From an uncultured Sphingomonadaceae bacterium (GTDB lineage Bacteria; Pseudomonadota; Alphaproteobacteria; Sphingomonadales; Sphingomonadaceae), in assembly GCA_947494305.1 (NCBI GenBank), contig CANLUL010000001.1, positions 744,001 through 808,000 on the forward strand: 64,000 nucleotides of DNA, given 5' to 3'. Positions 57,633 to 64,000 of this stretch are shown here, one piece after another. A program made the translations under genes and the position numbers. Position 1 is the stretch's first letter. Each line of letters opens with the position of its first letter. Under the pieces are notes generated by a model, which worked only from the letters and a program-made list of their open reading frames with translations, was not told the DNA's origin and did no database searches.

Positions 57633-58647
57633 CTTTGCCCTCGTAAGCCTCAACAATCTTACCTACTAAAGGATGACGGACAACATCTGCTGCACCAAAT
57701 GTTACAACGCTAACTTTTTCCACATCATTTAACTTGTGAACGGCATCGGCAAGACCGGAAACCGCGCCGCCTGGAAGATCGACTTGTTTGGGATCTCCAC
57801 AGATAACCATTCGGCTGTTCATGCCAAAACGAGTGAGAAACATCTTCATTTGAGCGGGAGTTGTGTTTTGTGCTTCATCCAGAATCACAAATGCATCGGC
57901 TAGGGTCCGACCGCGCATGAAGGCAATAGGTGCGATTTCAATTTCACCGCTTTCAATGCGTCGTTCCACTTGCTCCGCCGGAAGGGTGTCGTAAAGGGCA
58001 TCATATAGTGGACGTAAAAAAGGATCTACCTTCTCCTTCATATCACCTGGAAGAAAGCCTATTTTCTCTCCTGCTTCCACAGCAGGGCGAGAGAGGATTA
58101 AACGATCTACCGTTCCTGTAATTAGCTGCGAAACGGCCTGAGCTACCGCCAAATAGGTTTTTCCAGTACCGGCAGGCCCCAACGAGAAAATCAAATCATC
58201 CTTTGCCAAGGCCTCCATGTAAACTGCTTGGCGTGTTGATCGCGGGAAGATCGTTTTCTTCTTCGTTTTGATCATAATTTTGGGAGGTTCAGAAACATCT
58301 TTGCGTGTTGAAGCATGGCCAACGGCAGAATTGGCCGTTTTTGCGACGCGGGGATCCGCAGCCATTGCAATGATAGCTTCAACCGCGCCTGCGTCTATTT
58401 CTTGCCCTTTTTCAATGCGATTGTAGATGCCTGTTAACACATCACGCGCTTGCATGGCGGCTTCTTCCTGACCTTCAATTTTCAGCTTTTGTCCGCGAGC
58501 AGCGATGTAAACGCCCAGCCGGTTTTCAATTGCAACAATATTGCGGTCATATTCGCCAAATAAGTCGCCCAAAAGCTGTGGATCATCGAACTCCACATCC
58601 AGCGTTATCAAGTTTGATTTGTTTTCGTTGGTGGCCTTTCGCGTCAT
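57619..58647 (-). CDS. phoH: PhoH family ATPase
   Basis: A 342-residue PhoH/PhoL-type protein. An N-terminal KH-like part is followed by the ATPase domain with Walker A GPAGTGKT at residues 157-164, then LSRPAVEAGEKIGFLPGDMKEKVDPFLRPL and the Walker B DAFVILDEAQNTTPAQMKMFLTR. It is usually linked to RNA metabolism together with YbeY. It shares one base with the miaB stop (TAATG). Confidence 0.94.
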   Translation of the reverse strand: MTRKATNENKSNLITLDVEFDDPQLLGDLFGEYDRNIVAIENRLGVYIAARGQKLKIEGQEEAAMQARDVLTGIYNRIEKGQEIDAGAVEAIIAMAADPRVAKTANSAVGHASTRKDVSEPPKIMIKTKKKTIFPRSTRQAVYMEALAKDDLIFSLGPAGTGKTYLAVAQAVSQLITGTVDRLILSRPAVEAGEKIGFLPGDMKEKVDPFLRPLYDALYDTLPAEQVERRIESGEIEIAPIAFMRGRTLADAFVILDEAQNTTPAQMKMFLTRFGMNSRMVICGDPKQVDLPGGAVSGLADAVHKLNDVEKVSVVTFGAADVVRHPLVGKIVEAYEGKDAAD

Positions 58648-59984
58648 TAAGCAGCTATTCTTTCACTAAGTTGGCCCGCCAAGCTATTTGGACCGGCGCT
58701 TTCAATATCAACGCTTACCATATCTCCGATGGACAAATTGGGCGCAACGATATGAACCGACGTCAGCCAAGGCGTCTTTCCAACAAATTGTCCTTCCAGT
58801 TTTCCAACGCGCTCGAGCAATATATCCGTTTTTCTGCCAACCAACTGTTTGTTAAAATCATGTTGTTGCTCGTTGAGCAGTGCTTGCAATCGTTGCAACC
58901 TTTCATCCATGACTTCGCGCGACAATTGGTTGTCCATAGTGGCAGCAGGCGTGCCTGGGCGAGGAGAGTATTTGAACGAGTATGCCTGCGAATATTCGGT
59001 TTCACGAATGATGCTTAGCGTATCTTCAAAATCGGCCTCGGTTTCGCCGGGAAATCCAACGATAAAATCACCTGATAGAGCTATATCGGGCCGTGCCTCT
59101 CTAACGCGCCGAAGAACATCGAGATAGCTATCCCGCGAATGTGATCTATTCATCGCTTTCAAAATGCTGTTGCTTCCCGACTGTACCGGTAAATGAAGAT
59201 ACGGCATGAGCTTGGGTATTTCGCCATGCGCGTTGATCAAAGCGTCTGTCATGTCATTGGGATGGCTGGTCGTATAACGTATGCGTTCCAAGCCACCAAT
59301 TTTATCCAGCGCGCGGATCAAGCCGTCAAGACCTTGAGATGCACCTTTTCTATCTTCGCCAGTCCAAGCATTTACATTTTGACCTAGCAAGGTGATCTCT
59401 TTTACCCCGCCATCTACCAGAGCTTTTGCCTCATCTACTAGATCGGACCAAGGACGAGAAATCTCTGCTCCCCGTGTATAAGGCACAACACAATATGTGC
59501 AGAATTTGTCACACCCTTCTTGAACCGTTAGAAAAGCGGATGGCCTTGCTTGCTTTTTTCGTGTTGGCAGAACATCAAATTTGGATGCAGTTGGCATATC
59601 CGTGTCGAGCGCTTTTTTTCCACTTTTCGCGGTATCAATCAGCTCGGGTAGGCGATGATAGGCTTGCGGGCCGACTACGATGTTAACGCTTGGCGCGCGG
59701 CGGGAAATTTCCTTTCCTTCCGCTTGAGCGACACAACCAGCAACGGCAATCATAGGGCTGCTACCATCCTTTTTCCGCAAACGACCAATGTCGGAATAGA
59801 CTTTTTCGGCGGCTTTTTCACGGATGTGGCAAGTATTGAGCACGACTAGATCGGCCTCTTCACCATCAGATGCGCCGGACATGCCCTGATCCACGAGCAT
59901 TTCGGACATCCGCTCGCCATCGTAGACATTCATCTGGCAGCCGTAATTTTTGACGCGAAATTTTTTAGAATTGGCTTGAGTCAT
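58647..59984 (-). CDS. miaB: tRNA-2-methylthio-N6-isopentenyladenosine synthase MiaB
   Basis: A radical-SAM methylthiotransferase acting on A37 of tRNAs that read codons starting with U. At 445 residues it has the N-terminal cluster cysteines in NYGCQMN, LNTCHIR and AGCVAQ. The radical SAM loop is CDKFCTYCVVPYTRG (C-x3-C-x2-C), and a C-terminal TRAM domain follows. Gene order with phoH is standard. Confidence 0.96.
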   Translation of the reverse strand: MTQANSKKFRVKNYGCQMNVYDGERMSEMLVDQGMSGASDGEEADLVVLNTCHIREKAAEKVYSDIGRLRKKDGSSPMIAVAGCVAQAEGKEISRRAPSVNIVVGPQAYHRLPELIDTAKSGKKALDTDMPTASKFDVLPTRKKQARPSAFLTVQEGCDKFCTYCVVPYTRGAEISRPWSDLVDEAKALVDGGVKEITLLGQNVNAWTGEDRKGASQGLDGLIRALDKIGGLERIRYTTSHPNDMTDALINAHGEIPKLMPYLHLPVQSGSNSILKAMNRSHSRDSYLDVLRRVREARPDIALSGDFIVGFPGETEADFEDTLSIIRETEYSQAYSFKYSPRPGTPAATMDNQLSREVMDERLQRLQALLNEQQHDFNKQLVGRKTDILLERVGKLEGQFVGKTPWLTSVHIVAPNLSIGDMVSVDIESAGPNSLAGQLSERIAA

Positions 59985-59993
59985 AGCGCGCGC

Positions 59994-60848
59994 CTATACA
60001 ATGGCTTTGCCGCCCAGTGAAGCAGAAAGCTTATTAGAGATTTGGCGACGCGCTTCGGCCGCGATTTCTTTTCGGTCAACGAAATGGTCAGGATCAAAAG
60101 GCTCCAGAAAATGGACCTTTACCGGGAAGCCACCACGACGTGTGAGCAGTCTCCATGCGTTGTCAGGGGCACTCTCATCACCAACCCAACCAATTTCATA
60201 GGCATTTTCGCCGTAGTCCAGAAAAACAGGTTGAACCATAATGCCGGGGGGAGGGGTTTCAAGCACCTTTAAAAGTGGTGCCTTAAAGGGTAGAAGCGTG
60301 GATCCGTCGGTGGTGGTTCCTTCTGGAAAAATGGTGATTGCCCAAGTTTCTTCTAACGCATCTCTCAGTTCATTGATTTGTTGCGCAATCGCCATCCGAT
60401 CGCCGCGTGATACAAATACGGTGTCGTTGAGTCTGCATAGCCAGCCTATAATTGGCCAATCAGCAATTTCCTGCTTTGAAACAAACGCAGTTCCGCTGTG
60501 TCCGCCCAATATGGCGATATCAACCCATGAGATATGGTTTGAGATGAAGAAGACATCGCGCTTAATAGGGGTGCCGAAGATTTTCACCCTTGCTCCGCAA
60601 GCATATGCTGCAATTTTGAGAAATGTTTTGGGCCATGGATTGGACAATCTCAATACGCGCCAGATATAATAGAATGGAACACAAGCGATCAGTGCAGTGA
60701 ACAAGAGCAACATGCGAAGGCCAAACCGGATGTAGCCCATCAGAGACGTTCCATCCCATAGTCGGTATGCCATCGGTTGGGTGTCACAAGGCCGCGCATC
60801 CGGGTCAATGTCCGGCAAATCAACTTTTTCTGGCGAGAGATACGCCAT
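59994..60848 (-). CDS. plsC: 1-acyl-sn-glycerol-3-phosphate acyltransferase
   Basis: GGAG with five bases spacing marks the ATG at 60848, giving 284 residues (MAYLSPEKVDLPDI). An N-terminal membrane helix lies around residues 44-64. The acyltransferase motif I is FFISNHISWVDIAIL (a variant of HxxxxD), FPEGTTTDG is motif III, and a basic end follows. It makes phosphatidic acid from lysophosphatidic acid at the inner membrane. It overlaps the fur stop by about 29 bases, and the miaB ATG lies 10 bases downstream. Confidence 0.88.
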   Translation of the reverse strand: MAYLSPEKVDLPDIDPDARPCDTQPMAYRLWDGTSLMGYIRFGLRMLLLFTALIACVPFYYIWRVLRLSNPWPKTFLKIAAYACGARVKIFGTPIKRDVFFISNHISWVDIAILGGHSGTAFVSKQEIADWPIIGWLCRLNDTVFVSRGDRMAIAQQINELRDALEETWAITIFPEGTTTDGSTLLPFKAPLLKVLETPPPGIMVQPVFLDYGENAYEIGWVGDESAPDNAWRLLTRRGGFPVKVHFLEPFDPDHFVDRKEIAAEARRQISNKLSASLGGKAIV

Positions 60849-61242
60849 AAAGCTCCATGCGATGGTCGACCAACCGATATCCCAGTTTTTCCGCAATTAT
60901 TTTTTGTAACGCTTCCAATTCCGGGTCAACAAACTCAATTACTTTGCCAGTTTCAACATCAATCAGATGATCGTGATGGGATTCGGGCACGGCTTCGTAG
61001 CGTGCACGGCCATCACCAAAGTCATGACGATCAAGAATTCCTGCCTCTTCGAACAGACGAACGGTCCGATACACTGTTGCAATAGAAATTCGTGAATCAA
61101 CAGCAGCTGCACGGGCATGCAGTGTTTCTACATCAGGGTGGTCCTCCGAATCTGAGATTACGCGCGCGATTACTTTGCGCTGATCGGTGATCCGCAATCC
61201 TTTTTCCGCACATAACGCTTCAAGATCAATTTTTTGCGGCAT
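60820..61242 (-). CDS. fur: Ferric uptake regulator-type repressor Fur
   Basis: A 140-residue winged-helix metalloregulator. RITDQRKVIARVISDSEDHPDVETLHARAA and ISIATVYRTVRLFEEAGIL are the DNA-binding part, and ESHHDHLIDVETGKVIEF the metal and dimer part. There is no CxxC pair near the C-terminus, as usual in alphaproteobacterial Fur/Irr-like proteins, so Fur versus Mur specificity is not decided. It overlaps plsC and lies 124 bases after mucR's end, with a hairpin between. Confidence 0.93.
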   Translation of the reverse strand: MPQKIDLEALCAEKGLRITDQRKVIARVISDSEDHPDVETLHARAAAVDSRISIATVYRTVRLFEEAGILDRHDFGDGRARYEAVPESHHDHLIDVETGKVIEFVDPELEALQKIIAEKLGYRLVDHRMELYGVSLARKS

Positions 61243-61297
61243 CTTCCCCGTCCGTTCATTCGCTCAGGACTCTATGCTCTAAGGACCATAATGAAAA

Positions 61298-61330
61298 GGA
61301 GAAATTACGGTGATTTACCGTAACTTCTCC
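61298..61330 (-). terminator. Stem-loop terminator between mucR and fur
   Basis: On the plus strand GGAGAAATTACGGT and ACCGTAACTTCTCC pair across a five-base loop with one internal mismatch. In the minus direction it is followed by TTTTC, so it probably ends mucR. It also forms a potential operator next to the fur promoter. Confidence 0.75.
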
Positions 61331-61366
61331 ATAGATGTTTTGATAAATACTGCGCTTCAGGCAAAC

Positions 61367-61792
61367 TTACTTCTTTTTGGTACGCTTGCCTTTTTTCTTT
61401 CCGAGGCCAATGGCTCTGGCTAGCTCGGCCCGTTTCTTAGCATAATTTGGAGCAACCATGGGGTAGCTAGCGGGAAGCCCCCACTTGGTGCGATAATCAT
61501 CGGGAGTCATTTTGTAATGAGTCATGAGGTGGCGCTTGAGCATTTTTAATTTTTTGCCATCTTCCAAGCAGACAACATAATCAGGCTTGATCGATGATTT
61601 AACCGGAACGGCGGGTTCCGGTTTTGCTTGCTCAGCGGCTTTCCCCGAAAGACCTGTTAAAGCGCCATGTACGCTACTGATGATAAGTGGTAAATCTGAA
61701 ACTGCCACGCTGTTGTTGCTTACATGTGCAGCAACTATGTCTGAGGTGAGCGTGATCAACGTCTCATCCAGAGCGAGTTCTTCCTCTGTCAT
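61367..61792 (-). CDS. MucR/Ros family zinc-finger regulator
   Basis: A 141-residue protein with the alphaproteobacterial MucR core: YVVCLEDGKKLKMLKRHLMTHYKMTPDDYRTKWGLP, in which the first zinc Cys and a pair of His appear, then LARAIGLGKKKGKRTKKK as basic tail. It binds AT-rich DNA and in related species represses exopolysaccharide and cell-cycle genes. Only one cysteine (VCLEDG) of the usual finger is evident, so a degenerate or non-standard metal site is possible. Confidence 0.9.
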   Translation of the reverse strand: MTEEELALDETLITLTSDIVAAHVSNNSVAVSDLPLIISSVHGALTGLSGKAAEQAKPEPAVPVKSSIKPDYVVCLEDGKKLKMLKRHLMTHYKMTPDDYRTKWGLPASYPMVAPNYAKKRAELARAIGLGKKKGKRTKKK

Positions 61793-61903
61793 ACTATTCC
61801 TTAATGTGCGACCATCTTTGTGGTTATTTGGCTTTTGCCGATATTCTATTTACACAAATGACAGCAGGCCGCAACTGTCAAACATCGGCAATTGAAACCT
61901 TAT

Positions 61904-62419
61904 CTAGCTATCACTTTGCAAAAGCTTCCGATATGTGTTTGCATCATATTTAACTTTGTTCCGCCCAGTATAATATGCAGTTCTTACACCGATTTTCTCA
62001 AAGCCTTGTCGCTGATACAGAGATTGAGCGGGGTTATTGGCGCGAACTTCTAGGAATATGACTTCCACACCTTGCTCTATAGCCCTCAATGTAATTTCTT
62101 TTAGCAGAGAAGTCGCAATGCCAATTTTTCTAAATGCTGGATCAACAGCGATCATTAACAATTCTTCTTCACCGGCGACAATGCGGCAAATCGCAAAACC
62201 GCATAGTTCATCGCCAAGTCTGGCGAGAAAAAGCTGTGTTCCAGGCAAAGACAACATCGATCGACTTTGATTGTTATTCCAGGATTCGCCATAAGTTTTG
62301 GAAAAAGAGCGTTCCATTACAAACATTACTTCAGACAGATCTTCGATCCCTCCAACCGCAACCTTCAGCTTGCCGAGTTTGTTCGATACAGAATTGCTTG
62401 AGCTTTCATCATTAATCAT
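61904..62419 (-). CDS. rimI: Ribosomal-protein-alanine N-acetyltransferase RimI-like
   Basis: A 171-residue GNAT enzyme. LLMIAVDPAFRKIGIATSLLKEI is the acetyl-CoA motif A, and VIFLEVRANNPAQSLYQRQGFEKIGVR motif B as in RimI. It acetylates N-termini of ribosomal proteins. Its ATG overlaps the tsaB stop by four bases, the usual coupling. Confidence 0.92.
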   Translation of the reverse strand: MINDESSSNSVSNKLGKLKVAVGGIEDLSEVMFVMERSFSKTYGESWNNNQSRSMLSLPGTQLFLARLGDELCGFAICRIVAGEEELLMIAVDPAFRKIGIATSLLKEITLRAIEQGVEVIFLEVRANNPAQSLYQRQGFEKIGVRTAYYTGRNKVKYDANTYRKLLQSDS

Positions 62420-63045
62420 GATGACATAGTCTTCACAGCATCAGGCTCACGAATATATATTGGAGTAACATTGGAGAACATTTGCTTGTTATTTAGCAAA
62501 ATGGCACTGACGGCATTGGGTAATGCAATTGTTGAATGTATATCGGCCTCTTTTGTTTCAGGCAGTTCAATGCTTCCGGTTCCAACAATTGTATCAGATA
62601 GGTTTTTACCCATAGCGGCATCTGGGACTAGAGATTCCAGATCATCAATCGCCAGTCCAGCATCTGAGAAATTCTGGACAAAAAACTCACCGTGGCCAGC
62701 TTGCATACAGACATAAATGGGTTTTTTGTTGCCGATTGCTGAAAGTTCTTGAACGGCCAAAAGTTGAAGGCATTGATATCCCCACAGCTTTGTGTTCCAA
62801 GCTAGAGCGAGGGCTTTCGCAACAGAAATCCCTATTCGTACACCGGTAAAGCTACCAGGGCCGCAATTCACTATAATTTTATCAGCGCGACCTTTTCTCG
62901 GCAAATCGGCAATCATCGGCACCAATTTTTCAGCATGTCCTCGACCGATTTCGGCATAGTCACTGGCAATTAACTTATTCTCCTCGAATAAAGCGACGGA
63001 ACAAGCGGCCGTAGCTGTATCAATTGACAATAATCGCTGACCCAT
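62416..63045 (-). CDS. tsaB: tRNA threonylcarbamoyladenosine biosynthesis protein TsaB
   Basis: A 209-residue ASKHA-fold partner of TsaD. LSIDTATAACSVALFEENKLI at the N-terminus and IIVNCGPGSFTGVRIGISVAKALA near residue 60 are the family marks. Together with TsaC, TsaD and TsaE it makes t6A37 in ANN-decoding tRNAs. It sits three bases after the nitroreductase-like gene's stop. Confidence 0.94.
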   Translation of the reverse strand: MGQRLLSIDTATAACSVALFEENKLIASDYAEIGRGHAEKLVPMIADLPRKGRADKIIVNCGPGSFTGVRIGISVAKALALAWNTKLWGYQCLQLLAVQELSAIGNKKPIYVCMQAGHGEFFVQNFSDAGLAIDDLESLVPDAAMGKNLSDTIVGTGSIELPETKEADIHSTIALPNAVSAILLNNKQMFSNVTPIYIREPDAVKTMSS

Positions 63046-63048
63046 AAA

Positions 63049-63642
63049 TCAGAGTATCGCGTTAAATTTGGAGAATTCCGGGCGCGGACTTCGGTCAAAT
63101 ATGGTTGATCGATCACCGTAACCTAAAGTGGAAATGAAATTGGATTTGACTTTAGGTTGATCGCCAAAAAATTCCTTGTCCACTGCATCATTGTCGAAGC
63201 CAGACATTGGTCCCGTATCCAACCCTAACGCTCTTGCAGCTAGGATAAAATAGCCCCCTTGTAAGGAGCTATTGCGCATAGCATGAACCTTGCGCGCTTC
63301 CGCATCTGAAGCAAACCAACTTCTTGCATCATCATGGGGGAAAAGTTCTGGCAAGTGCTCATGAAAATCATAGTCCATGCCAATGATTACCGATGCAGGT
63401 GCCTTGCGTATTTTTTCTTCGTTGCCAGGCGAAGAAAGAGCAGCCAGGCGGCCTTTGGATTCCTCACTTGTGCACCAGAGCAATCTTGCGGGCAGCATGT
63501 TTGCGCTGGTTGGTCCCATCTTCATCAGATCCCAAATGGCATGCAGCTGCTCACTGGAAACCGGAGTATCAGTATACCCATTAAAGGTACGCGCTTCACG
63601 AAACAGCTGATTCAAAGCCTTGTCGTTAAGAGGTTCGCTCAT
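63049..63642 (-). CDS. Nitroreductase family protein, malonic semialdehyde reductase (RutE)-like
   Basis: A 197-residue FMN-dependent oxidoreductase. FNGYTDTPVSSEQLHAIWDLMKMGPTSANMLPARLL and MRNSSLQGGYFILAARALGLDTGPMSGFD resemble RutE/YdfN. In E. coli RutE acts in pyrimidine degradation; no other rut genes are near, so general nitro- or aldehyde-reduction is equally likely. It lies between nfuA and tsaB in the same direction. Confidence 0.88.
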   Translation of the reverse strand: MSEPLNDKALNQLFREARTFNGYTDTPVSSEQLHAIWDLMKMGPTSANMLPARLLWCTSEESKGRLAALSSPGNEEKIRKAPASVIIGMDYDFHEHLPELFPHDDARSWFASDAEARKVHAMRNSSLQGGYFILAARALGLDTGPMSGFDNDAVDKEFFGDQPKVKSNFISTLGYGDRSTIFDRSPRPEFSKFNAIL

Positions 63643-63670
63643 ATTATCCTCCGATGTGGGATCAAAAACT

Positions 63671-64000
63671 CTAAGCTGCTCTAACTTCTGTCACTTCTGG
63701 AACATAATGTTTCAGTAAAGACTCGATGCCATGTTTCAGAGTGGCGGTAGAAGAAGGGCAGCCCGCGCAGGCGCCCTGCATTTTTAGAAAAACAATACCT
63801 TCATTGAAACCACGATAAACAATGTCGCCACCGTCGTTGGCGACTGCAGGACGTACCCGTGTTTCTATGAGCTCTCTGATTTGGGCAACGATATCCGCGT
63901 CTGCCGGATCATCATGTACTTCTTCTTCGGGAGGGACAGAAATGTCTCCAGCAGATCCGGGTTTGAATAAAGGCAATCCGGCGGAGAAATGGTCGAGCAA
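63671..64000 (-). CDS. NifU-family iron-sulfur scaffold (NfuA-type), N-terminal part beyond window
   Basis: The C-terminal 109 residues of a longer protein that begins outside the window. The NifU-like domain VRPAVANDGGDIVYRGF leads to the cluster-binding pair GACAGCPSSTATLKHGIESLL. It carries [4Fe-4S] clusters to apoproteins. The N-terminal A-type-like domain expected from NfuA is not visible here. Confidence 0.9.
   Translation of the reverse strand: MLDHFSAGLPLFKPGSAGDISVPPEEEVHDDPADADIVAQIRELIETRVRPAVANDGGDIVYRGFNEGIVFLKMQGACAGCPSSTATLKHGIESLLKHYVPEVTEVRAA

Overview
The window is a chromosomal stretch of an alphaproteobacterium, most likely a sphingomonad (Sphingomonadaceae, near Sphingorhabdus/Parasphingorhabdus/Sphingopyxis). 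The evidence is the alphaproteobacterial cell-cycle pair CcrM and CtrA, a MucR/Ros-type regulator, UPF0262, a CIO-type cytochrome bd oxidase, a large TonB-dependent receptor, and the order tsaB-rimI-mucR-fur-plsC-miaB-phoH-ybeY-corC. The genus is inferred from gene content only. I see no phage, complete insertion sequence, CRISPR array, rRNA operon or plasmid functions. The DNA is mostly core genome with dense, short operons.

Layout. 1-1056: a dicarboxylate-type symporter on the minus strand, cut by the window edge. 1165-6387: plus-strand run glmM-thiD-rnhB, then a regulatory gap rich in GANTC sites, then ccrM-folP. 6456-11290: an unrecognised gene, threonine dehydratase, a hydroxyisobutyrate-dehydrogenase-like enzyme and a secreted amidohydrolase. 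11506-16945: a small secreted protein, bpt, a glycine-zipper/MORN-like envelope protein, a free-methionine sulfoxide reductase and an S9 peptidase. 17155-19711: cioA-cioB and a 41-residue DUF2474 gene. 19719-22040: arfB, ctrA with a second GANTC cluster upstream, and a phosphoesterase. 22119-26859: a saccharopine-dehydrogenase-like enzyme, dcd, a degenerate GH25-like protein, UPF0262 and dnaB. 26918-34985: all minus strand, holding a nitronate monooxygenase, the sulfate-assimilation operon cobA-DUF2849-cysI-DUF934-cysH, astD and selO. 35047-44439: hydrolase, glycosyltransferase, second nitronate-monooxygenase-like enzyme, PilZ protein, amtB, hydroxyacid dehydrogenase, SH3 protein, thiolase and prepilin peptidase. 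44534-48251: tRNA-Leu, TonB-dependent receptor, tRNA-Thr. 48282-56190: an RNase H-like unknown, a mechanosensitive channel, quinone reductase, serine hydrolase, rarA, a glycosyltransferase and a MOSC protein. 56187-64000: the conserved minus-strand housekeeping block from nfuA to corC.

The strongest regulatory signal is that ccrM (DNA adenine methyltransferase for GANTC) and ctrA (cell-cycle master regulator) lie about 16 kb apart. Each has a cluster of GANTC sites just upstream: five in about 160 bp before or at ccrM, and seven in 74 bp before ctrA. Each also has TTAAC motifs resembling CtrA half-sites. This fits a circuit in which methylation state gates ctrA and ccrM expression, as established in Caulobacter, but with far denser site arrays. 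Some sites are spaced near one helical turn.

Metabolically, the sulfur operon is self-contained: CobA makes the siroheme precursor, CysI reduces sulfite, and CysH carries the cysteine signature of an iron-sulfur APS reductase. No flavoprotein partner (CysJ) is present, so a ferredoxin-type electron donor is likely. Many printed starts were moved downstream where a Shine-Dalgarno sequence clearly favours an internal start; these choices are stated per gene.
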